Source: Hypericum androsaemum
Lineage: Eukaryota; Streptophyta; Magnoliopsida; Malpighiales; Hypericaceae
NCBI GenBank assembly: GCA_963995505.1
Contig: OZ023196.1
Location: 11,529,106 to 11,593,105 of the forward strand
DNA: 64,000 nucleotides
Reading direction: 5' to 3'
Both the position numbers and the translations under genes were made by a program. Shown here one piece after another: positions 10,363 to 21,736 of the stretch; position 1 is the first letter of the stretch, and every line of letters starts with the position of its first letter. The notes beneath the pieces were generated by a model that saw only the letters and a list, made by a program, of their open reading frames with translations, was not told the DNA's origin and searched no databases.

Positions 10363-13267
10363 GAAAGATTATCCTAACTCTTCCCCTTAAATGTAACTAA
10401 TTTCCAACTTTAACCCCACCAACTGGACAATTGAGCAATTATCAAGATCCCTCTTTAATAGGCATTTAGTCAATTAGTTGATTTTTTATTAACATTAATC
10501 CCTCCCAATAATTAGGTTCAACTTAGATCCTAATAGTTCTCATTCATCGACCCTAGTTTCTTCTATCAGATCGTTAGAGCTTAACTAGGGTATGAAACTA
10601 CAGATTCCCCTCTCGGGGCGTTCCGTGTAACTAAACCCTAACCCGTATGTCCAAACTAATAGGCATTAAGTATATCAACTAAATCATAATCTTAAACATT
10701 TCAACCCATATATAAATGTCTAGTTAGGTGCTCCATGGGCACACGTCATACACGAGGAACTACTTGTACTACTTACTTTGGTAGCAAGTAATTGAAAGTG
10801 AGCTTTCTTTTTGTGGGAACTTTGGGCAACGAACTGCGAATTAGCCTAGCTAGATAGGCCTCTAGTTAGATGTCTTTGGTGGGACAGTAGTTCGGTGAAA
10901 AGCCGTTACGGCTCGTGCAAAGCAAGAAAATGATGGTTGATCTCATAAATATTCAGATTTGTCTTAATTGGAGATAAATTTTAACTAAACAAACAGGACA
11001 CCTCGAATCCAATCTTATATTCTTTAATAAGCACTCGAATCTATTTAGAAATAGATTTCCCAATTAACTTTTTCTTTCACATCCTTGAGTTTTGACATTA
11101 ATATATGCAATTCATCTACATGATTCGCAATAGATACATTATCTATCTCGGTAAACTCGAAAACTGATTGATACCTTATCGTGCTGAGCTATACTTAATA
11201 AAAGATGAACCATGTGTACTACATAAGAAAGAAGATGGACCATGTGTAATGCATGGAGCGCAACGTATTAATTGTCAAAATTTTAATGTTCACTTAGTCT
11301 ACTTTTCCTGTGCCCGATAATCTCTTGACCGAAAATATTGGTCTTGCAATTAAATTTTTTTCATGGCGTAGACAGGATCTCCAATTTTCAAGATCAAATC
11401 TCTTTCAATCACTAATGAAATGTACATGACATAAAGCACATGAAACGCCATTCATTTAATTAGCGCAGGTTATATAAATGCTCACACATGCTAACACATA
11501 CGACATAAAGTTAATGTACATCAATAATAAAATACTTGATTTTATATTCGTAGCATGTGGTTTGACATTTATTTGGTTAAGTATTTTGTGATTTCGTCTT
11601 TTCTTTTTTAGGACAGATGTTTCAAAAGACATTTTTAGTAGCAAATTCCTAATCATTGTTGACATTTTTGCAAACTAGTGCCCATGTGGATGTCACATCT
11701 ATAATACATTTTTTCTGTATCATTGTTGCACTCACATGTCAAGTGAGACCTTAACGAATGGACCCGAGCCCGATTGAAACGAGATGGTGCCTCCGGTGGG
11801 CGAGATCGAGAGAATGTTCAGGTAGTTCAACGCTGCGTTTAAGAAGACATAGAAGAGTTATAGCGTGTGAGAGTCCCACTTGCAATGTCAGCAGAACGAT
11901 GAGAGATAAAAAGTAATGCTTAGCAAACGTTGCAGAAAAAAATTAATCATGATTATAAGTTTGTTAGGAAAAGTGTCAATTTGAAAAGTCTTTATTCCAA
12001 AAAATAAAAAATAAAAAAGAAAAAAATTCAATTTAGTACTTGTGGTATCCCAATTTCTCACTTGGGTAACCTATGTTTTAAAACACATACAACGGGTCTA
12101 ACTTTTTTTTAATTTTTATCACCTAGAGGACCCGGGCAGCTGCCCGGAAGAAATTTACTAAACGGCGCTATTTTGACGATTACGTGGACTGGCCTATCGG
12201 TAGTGACTGGGATGACTCAAGTCTAATGTGAAATATGGATAAATTACCAAAACAGTTCCTAATTTGTTTATGTTCCAACAACTTTTGGCTTATTTTTAGG
12301 ATAGATCTTTCACGCTCTTAGCCGTTATTAAAGACCTAGATTTGTTTTTTTTCTAATTTCTCTATTGCTTATGCGAAAGTCATTCGAACTTAACAAAGTA
12401 ATTTCGTCGCGTTCTTCTTCGACTTATCAAACAGATTTACATCATCATTTGTAGTGTCTTCATCATATCGATGTTCTTGTTTCAACTCAATTCTCGTCAC
12501 GATTAATATACCAAGATTCTTGTTTGATTATAAACAACATGTCAAAAAATACATCATGGTTCTAGAAGGATCTAGGATTAAAACGCTTCATAGTCGAACA
12601 TTGTCGCATCCTTGGCGGGTGTTGTATGTCATGCATTTTATTATAAAGCCGGGGAGAAATTAAACCTTTTAGTCTGTGACGTGTTGACAAGCCACTACTT
12701 CCGTATTAATTAGTTTTTCTCAGGTCAAACTTGCGTTGTTTGCTCATTTTATACGTGGCACAATCACAATTACATCAAGCAAAATTGATGATGGGCCTTT
12801 GTCTTATTTCTAGTTTAGGGAAATGATTAGATAATGTGAATGCATGACACTGTAATGGAGATCATGTCAATCAAAGACAAAGGCAGGAAGCCACACTTTT
12901 CCTGCCCCAACTAACAAGAAAGAAACCAGCTGGCGACTTGGAATATTTAGTCTGACAACGTGCTAATTGGAAAGTAAATTTTTAATATTTTGAATCGGAA
13001 GACTTTTTTTTAAGGGTGGCCAGGTATTCCAAATACATAAATGGAAAAATTAAAAGGTTAATACAATGACCCCCTCTCCGTATATCTCTGGTATTGCAAT
13101 TCGAATTTCGTATTTAAATTCTCCTTTAAACGAATTAAATATGCTACAAGTTTTTTAGAATTTCGGATTCGTCGAGGCCACCCATAGTTGTAGGCGCTCT
13201 AATCATCCTATCGGCACTTTGGTAAGTAATAGTTCACTCCTTAGCCTATCATCATGTCTATGGTCTC
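10363..13267. other. Long intergenic stretch, no gene recognised
   Basis: AT-rich, with only short chance frames. The one structured feature I noted is a perfect 16-bp palindrome, CCGGGCAGCTGCCCGG (12132-12147). It lies in a segment with the vocabulary of the window's other TIR arms (ACTTGTGGTATCCCAATTTC, TTTTGACGATTACGTGG). Confidence 0.4.
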
Positions 13268-13527
13268 TCTAATGTCCCGTAATTCGACCGACTATCTCCA
13301 CAGACCAACACAGGTCTTTTCTAGAATGTTTTGTCCTCATTCACACGCATCCCAGAAAATGCATCCCAGGAGGTCACCCATCCTTATCCTATTCCCGACC
13401 AAACGCGTTTAACGTTGGAGTTCTCTCAGAATGTGTACCGAAAAAGAAGGTGCACCTTGTTGATATAGATAGTCAAATCAAATTACTTAAGCGTTTCAAA
13501 CAGAACAGATCATTAACGGGTATAAGA
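13268..13527 (-). mobile_element. Solo LTR of a Cassandra TRIM (5S-derived)
   Basis: Plus strand AATGTCCCGTAATTCGACCG through the 5S-like block AGGAGGTCACCCATCCTTAT...AAACGCGTTTAACGTTGGAG to AAGAAGGTGCACCTTGTTGA and GGGTATAAGA. Read on the minus strand it corresponds end to end with the LTRs of the element at 26453-27040. No internal domain or partner LTR is adjacent. A short frame at 13450-13647 lies inside or just past it and is not a gene. Confidence 0.8.
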
Positions 13528-14127
13528 GTCTCTTATCTTCAATCTTATGAGTCTAGATCATACCAGAATGCTGATCAAAAGGACTTCGAAAAACTAGCTA
13601 AACTTATTAATCTTTTTCTCAATAATCAAGATTTTGCAAAGCATTAAAACACGAAAAATAAAAGAGAACGCACTATAAACGTCAGGAACTTGCATTGAAT
13701 GTGTCATATTTATGTTAAGTTACAACAGAAGCCAGAGTATACAAAAGAATAGAATTACAGTTTCCAGGTATACTGCGATTTATGATCATGATTTCTGAGG
13801 CATTAAACAGCATCATTGAGAAAGCCGGACCATCATCGAGTACACGCAAGATCGTTGTATCGTTATGTTCATCTTACACCATCATCTGCAAGAAATCAAC
13901 GGAAAAAAGTGTCGGCGTAGACTCGAAACCACTTCGTTCGTGTTTCCACGCTGCAGATCCGGGTGATAATGTAGTTCATAGCAGCCTTAATCATATGGAT
14001 TTTAGTCAAATATAGAGAAACCGGATTCGAGCCACCACAGGATTCAACCTTAATCATATGGATTTTAGTTCATCCGTGTAAGCACACGGCAGTGGATCTT
14101 CTAAATAGCCGAGTAAAGCTGCAAACC

Positions 14128-15559
14128 TCATGAAATGCGGGTTCCCTGTCGATACTCGACTTGTAACGGCGCTGCAACCTGCGTACGAAAAAGGACAACA
14201 GCCCGTGTTACAGAAAGTATACACATAAACAAGGAGCTAGGAGAACAGGACGTACGTCTACAATTCTAACAGTCGTCAGCAGGTCCTGGTCACAGAGGTT
14301 CAAGCTCAAATATCAGGTACTTTATTTGCACCACGCGCATGTTGAAGCCACAAAGACTAACCTTCTCCGTAAAATTGACCAACGTAGAAGCGAAACTTTT
14401 TCGGATTATTGCCTCGAACAACGTGATACGAAACTCTAGTCATGTCCTGAAAATAAGAGGTTGATGTTGTTGACCATGGAGGAGGAGGAGAAGAGGTAAT
14501 CTGAGCAGCAAACAAGGGAACCAAACACCCAATTCCAATAAACAGTAATCTTAAGAGGCTCTATGCAATTTATATACTAGCTCAAAACAAAAACCAGGCT
14601 AGTAATGATCCTAATTTCTCCAAAGTACCACTGTCAAAGTACAATTTAGACACATGTTGTTGAGCTAATTATAATGAGATCCACAAACTAACTTGTAGCT
14701 GACATGTTGTTGGAGCATCTATCAAATAGGACTCATCCATTCGAGAAGGTTTAGGAGAAACATTAAAGAATGCAAGTCAAAGTTAATGTCATGTACAGCA
14801 AAGAGACAGAGTCGTCGGAGTGTTTATGGTTTCTCACTTGATTGCAGCTTTTAAGAATGACGCGCAGCACTGAACGCGCGCGAGTCTTTGCTGCCGAAAG
14901 GAGTTGAGCCATGTGTTGCTCATCATCTTCATTCATCTCCCAAACGCTGCAGCACAGGATCTCGGGGAAACAACTTGTATATTTTTCTGACACGATCTAA
15001 AAAGGACATCTAGTCATAATCAAAATGAAAACAAGACATACTCTCAAGGAATCAAATGGTGGGGTGGTGTAAGAACATGATAAAATTGAAAACCATGGAT
15101 GACCGACCAAACCGCATTGATATCCAGACTGCCTTAGCCTGAGCATTGTCGGAAAGGAAAGGAAAGCAATGCATGATATTCCAGACCAGCCTACACATTT
15201 TCTTCTTGGCTTTAAGTGCACTGACCAAGTGAATCATCGTCGCAAGGAACTTTAGCTTTAACAAGATTCTCCACAAACGATGATCACAGCTGAAATTAAG
15301 GCACATACATCACAATCCACCTTAACTTAGAGGTAACGAAGAGAACGAAACGATATGGTTCTGATTCTGAGTCTCGATTCACACCAATACCTGGTCCAAG
15401 AGACAACATAACTGAAAGAACAACGGAGAACACGAAAAATCTCGAACCCGGAAGAGGATAACCATTAACAGAAAACAAACCTGGCCGTTCTTCAATTGGA
15501 GACACGAACCCGAATGGAGAATATCTATTGCTTCATGGTGTCTCTCGGCTGCAACATAC
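14128..15559 (-). pseudogene. GET4 (Golgi-to-ER traffic 4) pseudogene, intron-containing
   Basis: GET4 acts with GET5/BAG6-type partners in delivering tail-anchored proteins to the ER. Five degenerate exons follow in order on the minus strand. 15481-15559 gives YVAAERHHEAIDILHSGSC...QLKNGQ. A second, whose 3' part reads FVENLVKAKVPCDDDSL, ends at 15226. 14838-14996 gives DRVRKIYKLFPRDPVLQRLG, then an in-frame TGA and, in another frame, DDEQHMAQLLSAAKTRARS. 14362-14446 gives DMTRVSYHVVRGNNPKKF, then a one-base insertion relative to the family. 14128-14178 gives RYKSSIDREPAFHE. Splice sites are still readable (for example G/GTCAGT and TTTTAG/ATCG). The 5' exon(s) are not found. It is a decayed DNA-level duplicate rather than a processed copy. 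Confidence 0.82.
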
Positions 15560-15643
15560 CTATAACAACAGTGAAAAATAAATTTTTACACTAGTTAGAG
15601 ATTGAACCATGAGACTCTGTCCATTCCCCGCTAGTTTTTAAAA

Positions 15644-16150
15644 GGGATATGTTCAGTTAAGTACCCGTTGATTCACACATTTTTATTTAAATACTATGTG
15701 GTTTCACTTTTTTCACCTTGGTAACGGAGGTTTCTAAATTTGACACTTTTGGTGACGAAAGTTTTCAAATTTGATGCTTTTAGTGACAAATTCTTAACCA
15801 ATGTTAGTTATTTTTCAATTGGCATTTCCATGGTTATCCACACAAGCGCAATGTCAGCGCCACGTCATATTTCTCTTGGACATTGACGTAAAAAGGTTGA
15901 AAAAAATTCATCTTAAATTCCTAACTCCCAAACCAGCCAAAATGAAACAAAATATGACGTAAAACATGGAGCCTTAAGTGGAGATTTTATTTTATTTTTT
16001 CACGTCAGTGCCACATAAGATAGAAAAATGGTTAGATGTGACAACAAAAGTGTCAAATTCGGAAATCTCTGTCACCAAAGTGGAAAGTGAAACTACAGGA
16101 TATTTAAGTAAGAATGTGTTGAAACACATGGTACTCAAGTGAACATATCC
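15644..16150. mobile_element. Non-autonomous TIR element (~0.5 kb)
   Basis: The left arm (GGATATGTTCAGTTAAGTAC ... ACTATGTGGTTTCACTTTTT ... TTTGACACTTTTGGTGAC) is matched in inverted orientation by the right arm ending GAACATATCC. Each arm is roughly 115 bp. The flanks TTTTTAAAA and TTTTTTAAA are near-identical 9-mers, compatible with a Mutator-like target duplication but low in complexity. It has no coding capacity. Confidence 0.65.
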
Positions 16151-16159
16151 TTTTTTAAA

Positions 16160-17225
16160 TTGCGGTCTTTTAATTTTTTGAAAAAATTTTAGTTTAGTAC
16201 CCTGTAGTTTGACCATTTGATATTTACCACCCTGTGGTAAAAAAATTTCTTAAACAGGTTCCTTAGGTTTCAAAAGGACCTCACAGGCAGCGTCCCCCCT
16301 GCCCAAAATCAAACGCTGCCGTTTTGTGCCTTCGTGGCACGCCAGCTCAGAAAAAAATTTATCCCGGTGTCGCTGAGTTGTCTCGAAGATAAATTTCAAA
16401 ACAATCCAAAATTTATTTATGTTTTTCAAAATACCCTTCTTCTTCCTCCTCCCCTCCTCTCTCTCCTCCTCCTCGTCGCCTCCTCCTTGCCTCCTCCTCC
16501 TTCCCATCCTCAATAATCTCAAATCAACACAAGAGCTCAACAAGCTAACAATAGCGAAGCATTCTCCCTCCCCATCCTACCAGAAAGATCGAAAATTTCT
16601 TTCACATTTCCAACTCTAGAGGCATCAACAACCAAAGAACCCTAATCTAACTCACCAATACCTCCACTCACATCACTTTTAAACCCACGATACATATGTA
16701 GCAACCCATTTTCCACCATCCAAAACTCATCGAGACCCAAATTTGACACATCACCGTAAACCCTCCTCCCCATTCTAACATCGATAGCAGGCAACGAAGG
16801 GTTTCCGCCGCCAAGGTCGCTTCAGCGAGGACCTCTCTCCTCCGGACCATGTGTGGGGACCCCAGCCAACGTGGAACCGGAGATCCTGGACAAGAAGGGC
16901 TACGATAGCGCGAAAGCCTCTTCGTCATCCCCATCTCACGTCACACTTCTTTCTTTTTTCCTTCTTCTTTTTCTCATGACGAGGACCGGTTGGTGGAGCC
17001 GCAGGGCTAAATTGGGGCGGGACTGAAGGAGGAGTGCAGGTAGGGTTAGACAAGCTCGGGGTGGGCCTAGGCAAGGTGGCACGGCGAGGAGAACTCCCTC
17101 GACGTGGCCATCAAGATTAGGGCGGGGTTAGGCAAGGTGGTCAGGGTCCCCAGACTCGAGTGACGTCGTGCTCTCCGACCAAGGCGATTGGTTCTTTTAT
17201 TAATGTAATTCTCATTCATTTTTGA
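16160..17225. mobile_element. TIR-arm remnant plus captured-looking coding sequence
   Basis: 16190-16300 resembles the left arm of the element at 33010 (CTGTAGTTTGACCATTTGAT, then CACCCTGTGGTAAA). Beyond it the DNA is CT-rich and then GC-rich. On the minus strand about 16640-16800 reads open as NPSLPAIDVRMGRRVYGDVS, then LGLDEFWMVENGLLHMYRGF. This is coding-like in composition but I do not recognise it. No matching right arm was found, so the boundaries are uncertain. Confidence 0.4.
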
Positions 17226-17450
17226 GCAAATTGCCCTCAGGTCCCTGGTGTTTGTTTAAATTACTATTTTAGTTCCTGTTGTTTCAAAATCGAAACTTCG
17301 GCCCCCTAGTTTGCTTTTATTATACTCTAAGGTCCCTAAGAATCAACTGCTGATGTCATCGGTCAAAATAATTTGAAAATAACAGTTTTACCCCTATAAT
17401 AAAAAACAAAAAGTTACATTCTCCGGCTAGGCTCAGGCGATGACCACCAA
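17226..17450. mobile_element. Left arm of a long-TIR element (AAATTGCCCTCAGGTCCCTG family)
   Basis: The sequence CAAATTGCCCTCAGGTCCCT, then TTTCAAAATCGAAACTTCGG and TATACTCTAAGGTCCCTAAG, is the arm shared with the elements at 21737, 31462, 37325 and 46757. I see no right arm before the FMC1 gene, so this copy is truncated. Members of this family are the window's commonest DNA transposon. Confidence 0.55.
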
Positions 17451-18439
17451 ACAATCTTGACAGGGATGACATTTAGATTTTGTCTTGACGGTTTATTCAA
17501 ATTTAGAAGATTCGTTGATCTCGATCGGTTTAAAAAAATACTACTAATTTGTTGAAAAATGGGGAGAGGTTGCCATATTCAAAAATTTTCCAGTTTTTGG
17601 ATAGACACCAAATTAATAATACTTTTGAAACCGATATAGAAAATCCGAAATCTTTCCAAAAAAGACGCTATTCCAGAAAATATTTCTATGAACAAGAAAG
17701 GATTCGAAACCAATTCTAAAGATAGTTTTCAAGAGAGATTAAGGGAGAGGAAGCGGGAGGGAGAGAGCCAAACCAGTTAACCAACTGGTCATTTCATGAC
17801 ATGCTAACTTACACGTTGTTTTCCCTTCTTATAAACAAAACTAACGAAATAACTAAACAAGAAACCGACACATGAAAACTAACTAAAGAAGAAGTTAAAA
17901 GACACACAACATAGCACCTGGGCCATGGCCCACAAACAGAAATTACCCAAAACACTAAAGCTTCTTCTTCTTCTCTCGAGCAATTCGTCGAACACTTTGC
18001 AGTCCACTCACCGCCCCCCAAGATTACCCACATCACAATCAACAACAGGGTGAGACCCGAATTGAGATTTGTGAAGAGGGTGAGCAATTCTGCCCTTTTC
18101 CTCATTTCTCCTCTATTTTTAGAATTCATGATTTTGTTTGCCACTGCTTATCTTAGTGATTAGATTTTGGTTAATAAGATCCAAACTGGGAGGGATTTTA
18201 ATCTGGTCTGAAACGGAATGGCTTGTCTAGTTTGGTAACCCATTTCCTGATGCGATTTGTTGATGTTTTTCACCAATGCAAGAGCAATGCGTGGTTCTGA
18301 GAGAGTTTCGGATGATTCGAGACCGAGTTGGTCTGTGATATCATTCAGTTTCTCGACAAGTCTTTCGGAGATCAAGGTTCAATTTGTTGGTGCGAAAATG
18401 GAGCTGCTATATTTTCTTGAAGCTCCTAAAGCTTGAGGT

Positions 18440-18600
18440 GAAATGCTTATGCTTATTAGTATTATTAGGTATGTATAGAAGATGTACATACCGGTGTTGA
18501 ATCCCCTCGAACAAGATTGCAGCCGCGGGTCTCGTCAAAACCCTGCTATGGAGAACGCCATACGGAAAACCCGCAACAGGGAAAGAGTAGCATGAAGATA
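18440..18600 (-). repeat. LINE-like 3'-end fragment upstream of FMC1
   Basis: The minus strand reads CTACTCTTTCCCTGTTGCGG ... CCATAGCAGGGTTTTGACGA, GACCCGCGGCTGCAATCTTG. It aligns by eye with 19356-19468, 62148-62218 and 63236-63400. The shared words are a CTCTTTCCCTG run, GTTTTGACGAGA and GGCTGCAATCTTGTTCGAGG. Confidence 0.55.
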
Positions 18601-19090
18601 GCCGAGAGGGAACGATTCCCCTCCTTTCCCATTCTTTGCTTTGCTTTAGTTTTGTTGTTTTTTTCTCCTTATTTTGAGGCTTGCATACAAGATACCTCCT
18701 GATATCATTTTTAAACACCGATTCAATTGTTTTGTACATATTATCGTTGTTCCTGTTTCATCGTATATGGGTAGTTTCCGAATTGGCTTCACTATATATC
18801 TCATGGACGAGAATGGAGCCTATATTTTTTCCATTGAGGGCTTGAGTTAGAATGTCTTTCTTAACTCCTGTTTCAGCTGCATTCCTCAGATGCTCTTTAA
18901 GTTCAGGAGATTGCTGCTTTTTAATTGTCTATGAACTTCTCTTCTCGAAACCTGCTTTTGGAGTTTCTTCCAAGTTTTGGGTACCGGAAAGATTCATCTG
19001 ATTTCCTAGTTGTTGAATATGTTTTTCAAGTGAATTAGGAGCTTGAATACAACCGGCGAACATTGTGGATTTCGCTGTGGTTGCTCGGAA

Positions 19091-19829
19091 ATGAGTGTAC
19101 AAGCAACAAAAGCTTACCGCGACCTTCTCAAGGCTATCAAGAAGCATATCGGGAAGGAGGAGTACAAGAGGCATTTTGGAGAGCATGTAACACAAGAGTT
19201 CAGGAAAAACTGTGCTTTGGAGGACCAGTCTTTAATAAACCAGAAGATCAGGCTTGCTCATGATTACACTGTTCTACTAAACAGTGTGCATCATCACACG
19301 GTATTTGTTCCCTGCTCCATTCTTGTATCTCCATTGGCATATAGGTGATGTGAATACGGGTTTTATCGTATCAGGGTTTTGAAGAGACCGACGGCTGTAA
19401 AATTACGAGTTCTCTTTCCGACATATATATTTTATAATAAAATTTAACCTCTTCAAAAAAAAAAAGGGGTGATGTGAATCCTAGTAGCAATGCTTCGTGG
19501 CTGGGTCTCGTCGCATCGTTGGCGGGTTTTGTATCAATAGGTGTCGTTTCATCAACTTCTGTCTGCATAAAGTTTTTGCTTCTGTTCAAACTCTCTGCAA
19601 ATTATTGTTGCTTTATGCCTTTCCAGCTTATTCAACCGGATGCTTGTTTTCTGTTTCGTTATTCCACCAACCTGAAACGTTTACCGCAATGTCGACATCT
19701 TTATCTGATTCGCAGGATTTGCTGTTCTCGTACAACATTGCTGTTGATAGATCCGATGAAATGAAAAGAATACTTGGGAAGTCTGCTTCGAGTGTTGGCC
19801 TTCAGCTTCCAGAGGTTTACGAGCCTTGA
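19091..19829 (+). CDS. LYR-family mitochondrial protein, FMC1-like (ATP synthase assembly factor)
   Basis: There are two coding exons: 19091-19300 (70 codons, ending CACACG before GTATTT) and 19716-19829 (acceptor GATTCGCAG), joined in phase 0, giving 107 aa. The protein starts MSVQATKAYRDLLKAIKKHI with an LYR-like AYRDLLK motif. It continues YKRHFGEHVTQEFRKNC and a predicted helical hairpin (INQKIRLAHDYTVLLNSV). It ends RILGKSASSVGLQLPEVYEP. The C-terminal VGL-LP signature and ~110-aa length fit FMC1 (formation of mitochondrial complex V assembly factor 1), a matrix chaperone needed for F1 ATPase assembly in yeast. LYR proteins in general bind acyl carrier protein. The ATG chosen is the first in the open exon. 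A 5' UTR exon near 17.95-18.05 kb is possible but not proven. The intron contains a retroposed insertion. Confidence 0.85.
19356..19468 (+). mobile_element. Retroposed LINE/SINE-like 3' fragment in the FMC1 intron
   Basis: A 113-bp insertion ends in 11 A residues and GG. It is flanked by a perfect 12-bp duplication GGTGATGTGAAT (19344-19355 and 19469-19480). Internal words CAGGGTTTTGAAGAGACC and GACGGCTG match the fragment at 18440-18600. Poly(A) plus a 12-bp duplication is the signature of LINE-type target-primed insertion. Confidence 0.85.
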
Positions 19830-21736
19830 TAATCTGTAGTGTTGTGATTTTCATCAGTTTGTTAAAGGTTTTAAGTTTGGATACAGAGTTGAGCACGGTC
19901 AGTTCCATTATTAGGGATGGCTCTTCTATCTTTTACATTTTTAAGGCTTGAACATCAAGATATTCTTAATTGAATATTGGTTTCTTACTGTTTGGACCAA
20001 CTCTCGTTTGGTAATCCTCGGAGTTCTTCTACTTGCTGGTGTTGCATAGTTGGAAATCTTAAATAGTATGTCCAACTCAGCAACAAGTACTACATTTTCT
20101 TTGTCAAACAATTATTAATTCAGTTCCCAGACCCTGCTATTGCTTTGGCATCAGTTTCTTTCCAAATTCCGGAATAATAATATACAGGATTTAATCTGTC
20201 AAAGAAGCTACAGATTATCTTATTTATTTTGATACGACCCTCGGAAATTCGTAGTTGTACTTTCGAATAGTATGTAATATCACGCATTTATATTCTTCAG
20301 CGGTGACTAATTTAGAATCAAATTAGTGTCAGATTCTGATAAGAAACGCCATCCTTCATGGGGTGGGGTTGGATTCGGTGTTGCTAACCCCAGCAGCACC
20401 GTTCTGACAACATGGCAAATAGTGGTACATTTGTGCAAATAGTGGTACATTTGTGCTGTTGTTCAATAACGGTACAAATATTCAGACGACACATTTGTGC
20501 CGTTGTTCAAGAATGACATAAAGAGTAAAGATAATGGCACATCAGTTTTCCAAAGACACAAATACATGGGCAACAAGGTGCTGGCAACTCCACGTTGTTA
20601 GCACCGAATCCGACTCCTCGCCATTGAGATGCCTAATCTTTTTCCCACATGTTTTACAGCAAACTCATACTTATATGAGAGGATTTTACATAGTATATAT
20701 ATATATTGTAAAATTATTACTTTTTTTGGAAATGTAAAATTATTACATAATCCCCTCATTAAATCATGGAGATTTTCTAGAGTTCACAAAAAACGTGGTC
20801 CAAACGCGGCCCTACATGATTAGATGATAGATTTTAATTTTTCGTACAATTTAGTTTGGAATTATAAATATTTTGGCAAATTACTCTCAGGTCGCTGGTC
20901 TATAAATATTTCTAGGCAAGGCATTCTCCGCAACCTTCTTCTTTCTCCTCCTTTGGCTTCTTCTCTGTCGGTTTTTTCTCAGCGGGGTTCTTCTCTGCTG
21001 CCTTTGGTGCCATTTCTTTGGTTCTTTTGGTCCTTTCTTTTCGTTTTCCCTGTTTTTATTTGAGTATGGATTTGAAGATTTGTGGCTTGGGATGATTCAA
21101 ATGGTGTTCTGGGTTGAAGTGGGCTTGTTCTTGGAGATCAATTTTTCTTGGTCTCTTGTTCTTGCTAGAGACGTGAATCAAAGAAAAGGATTGTAATTAG
21201 TGATTTTTCATGTTTCTTATTTTTTGGGTGGGTGTTCTTGGTGCTAAAAGGTTGGAGGAGATAAAAAAAAATTTCAAAAGTATACAAGTCATTCCCATGA
21301 CAAAAAATAAAAAATGATCGCTAACGTTAGCTAGAGACCCGAAACCAACATTTCTCCAAAAAATAAGGACGGCATAATGATCAGGAATTTGAGAATAATT
21401 TGTCCTAAATATTTTGGTAGTTTATTGTTGCGAAAAGTGGTAATCACTTGATTGGAGGAGTATAAACAATAAAATTATTTTCATTAATCTATTTCTTTAA
21501 ATATCAAGGACACTTTTCCCCAAAAAGTATTCTTGAAAAAATATTCATAAAATTTCATAATTAAATTAATTTTTTTGAATGAGCGCTCATTCGATTTTTA
21601 TCTTTATCTATTGAAAAGGGGCTTCCACTAAGTATACATCGGTACTTTATTACGTTTTTTCTTCAGATTTATTTATTCTTGGTACATAATGAATTTTGCA
21701 CAAAGATAATTAATATTGTTTAATACAATGAAAATA
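19830..21736. other. Intergenic; FMC1 3' region and unclassified DNA
   Basis: The FMC1 3' UTR lies in the first part. A short tandem repeat of CAAATAGTGGTACATTTGTG occurs near 20411-20455. Around 20874-20905 there is a single TIR-like end (GGCAAATTACTCTCAGGTCG). No gene recognised. Confidence 0.4.

Noticed and set aside
13450..13647. 65-codon open frame
   Set aside because: It overlaps the end of a Cassandra solo LTR and has no family resemblance.
13782..14015. 77-codon open frame on the plus strand
   Set aside because: No motif recognised; it lies just past the degraded end of the GET4 pseudogene.
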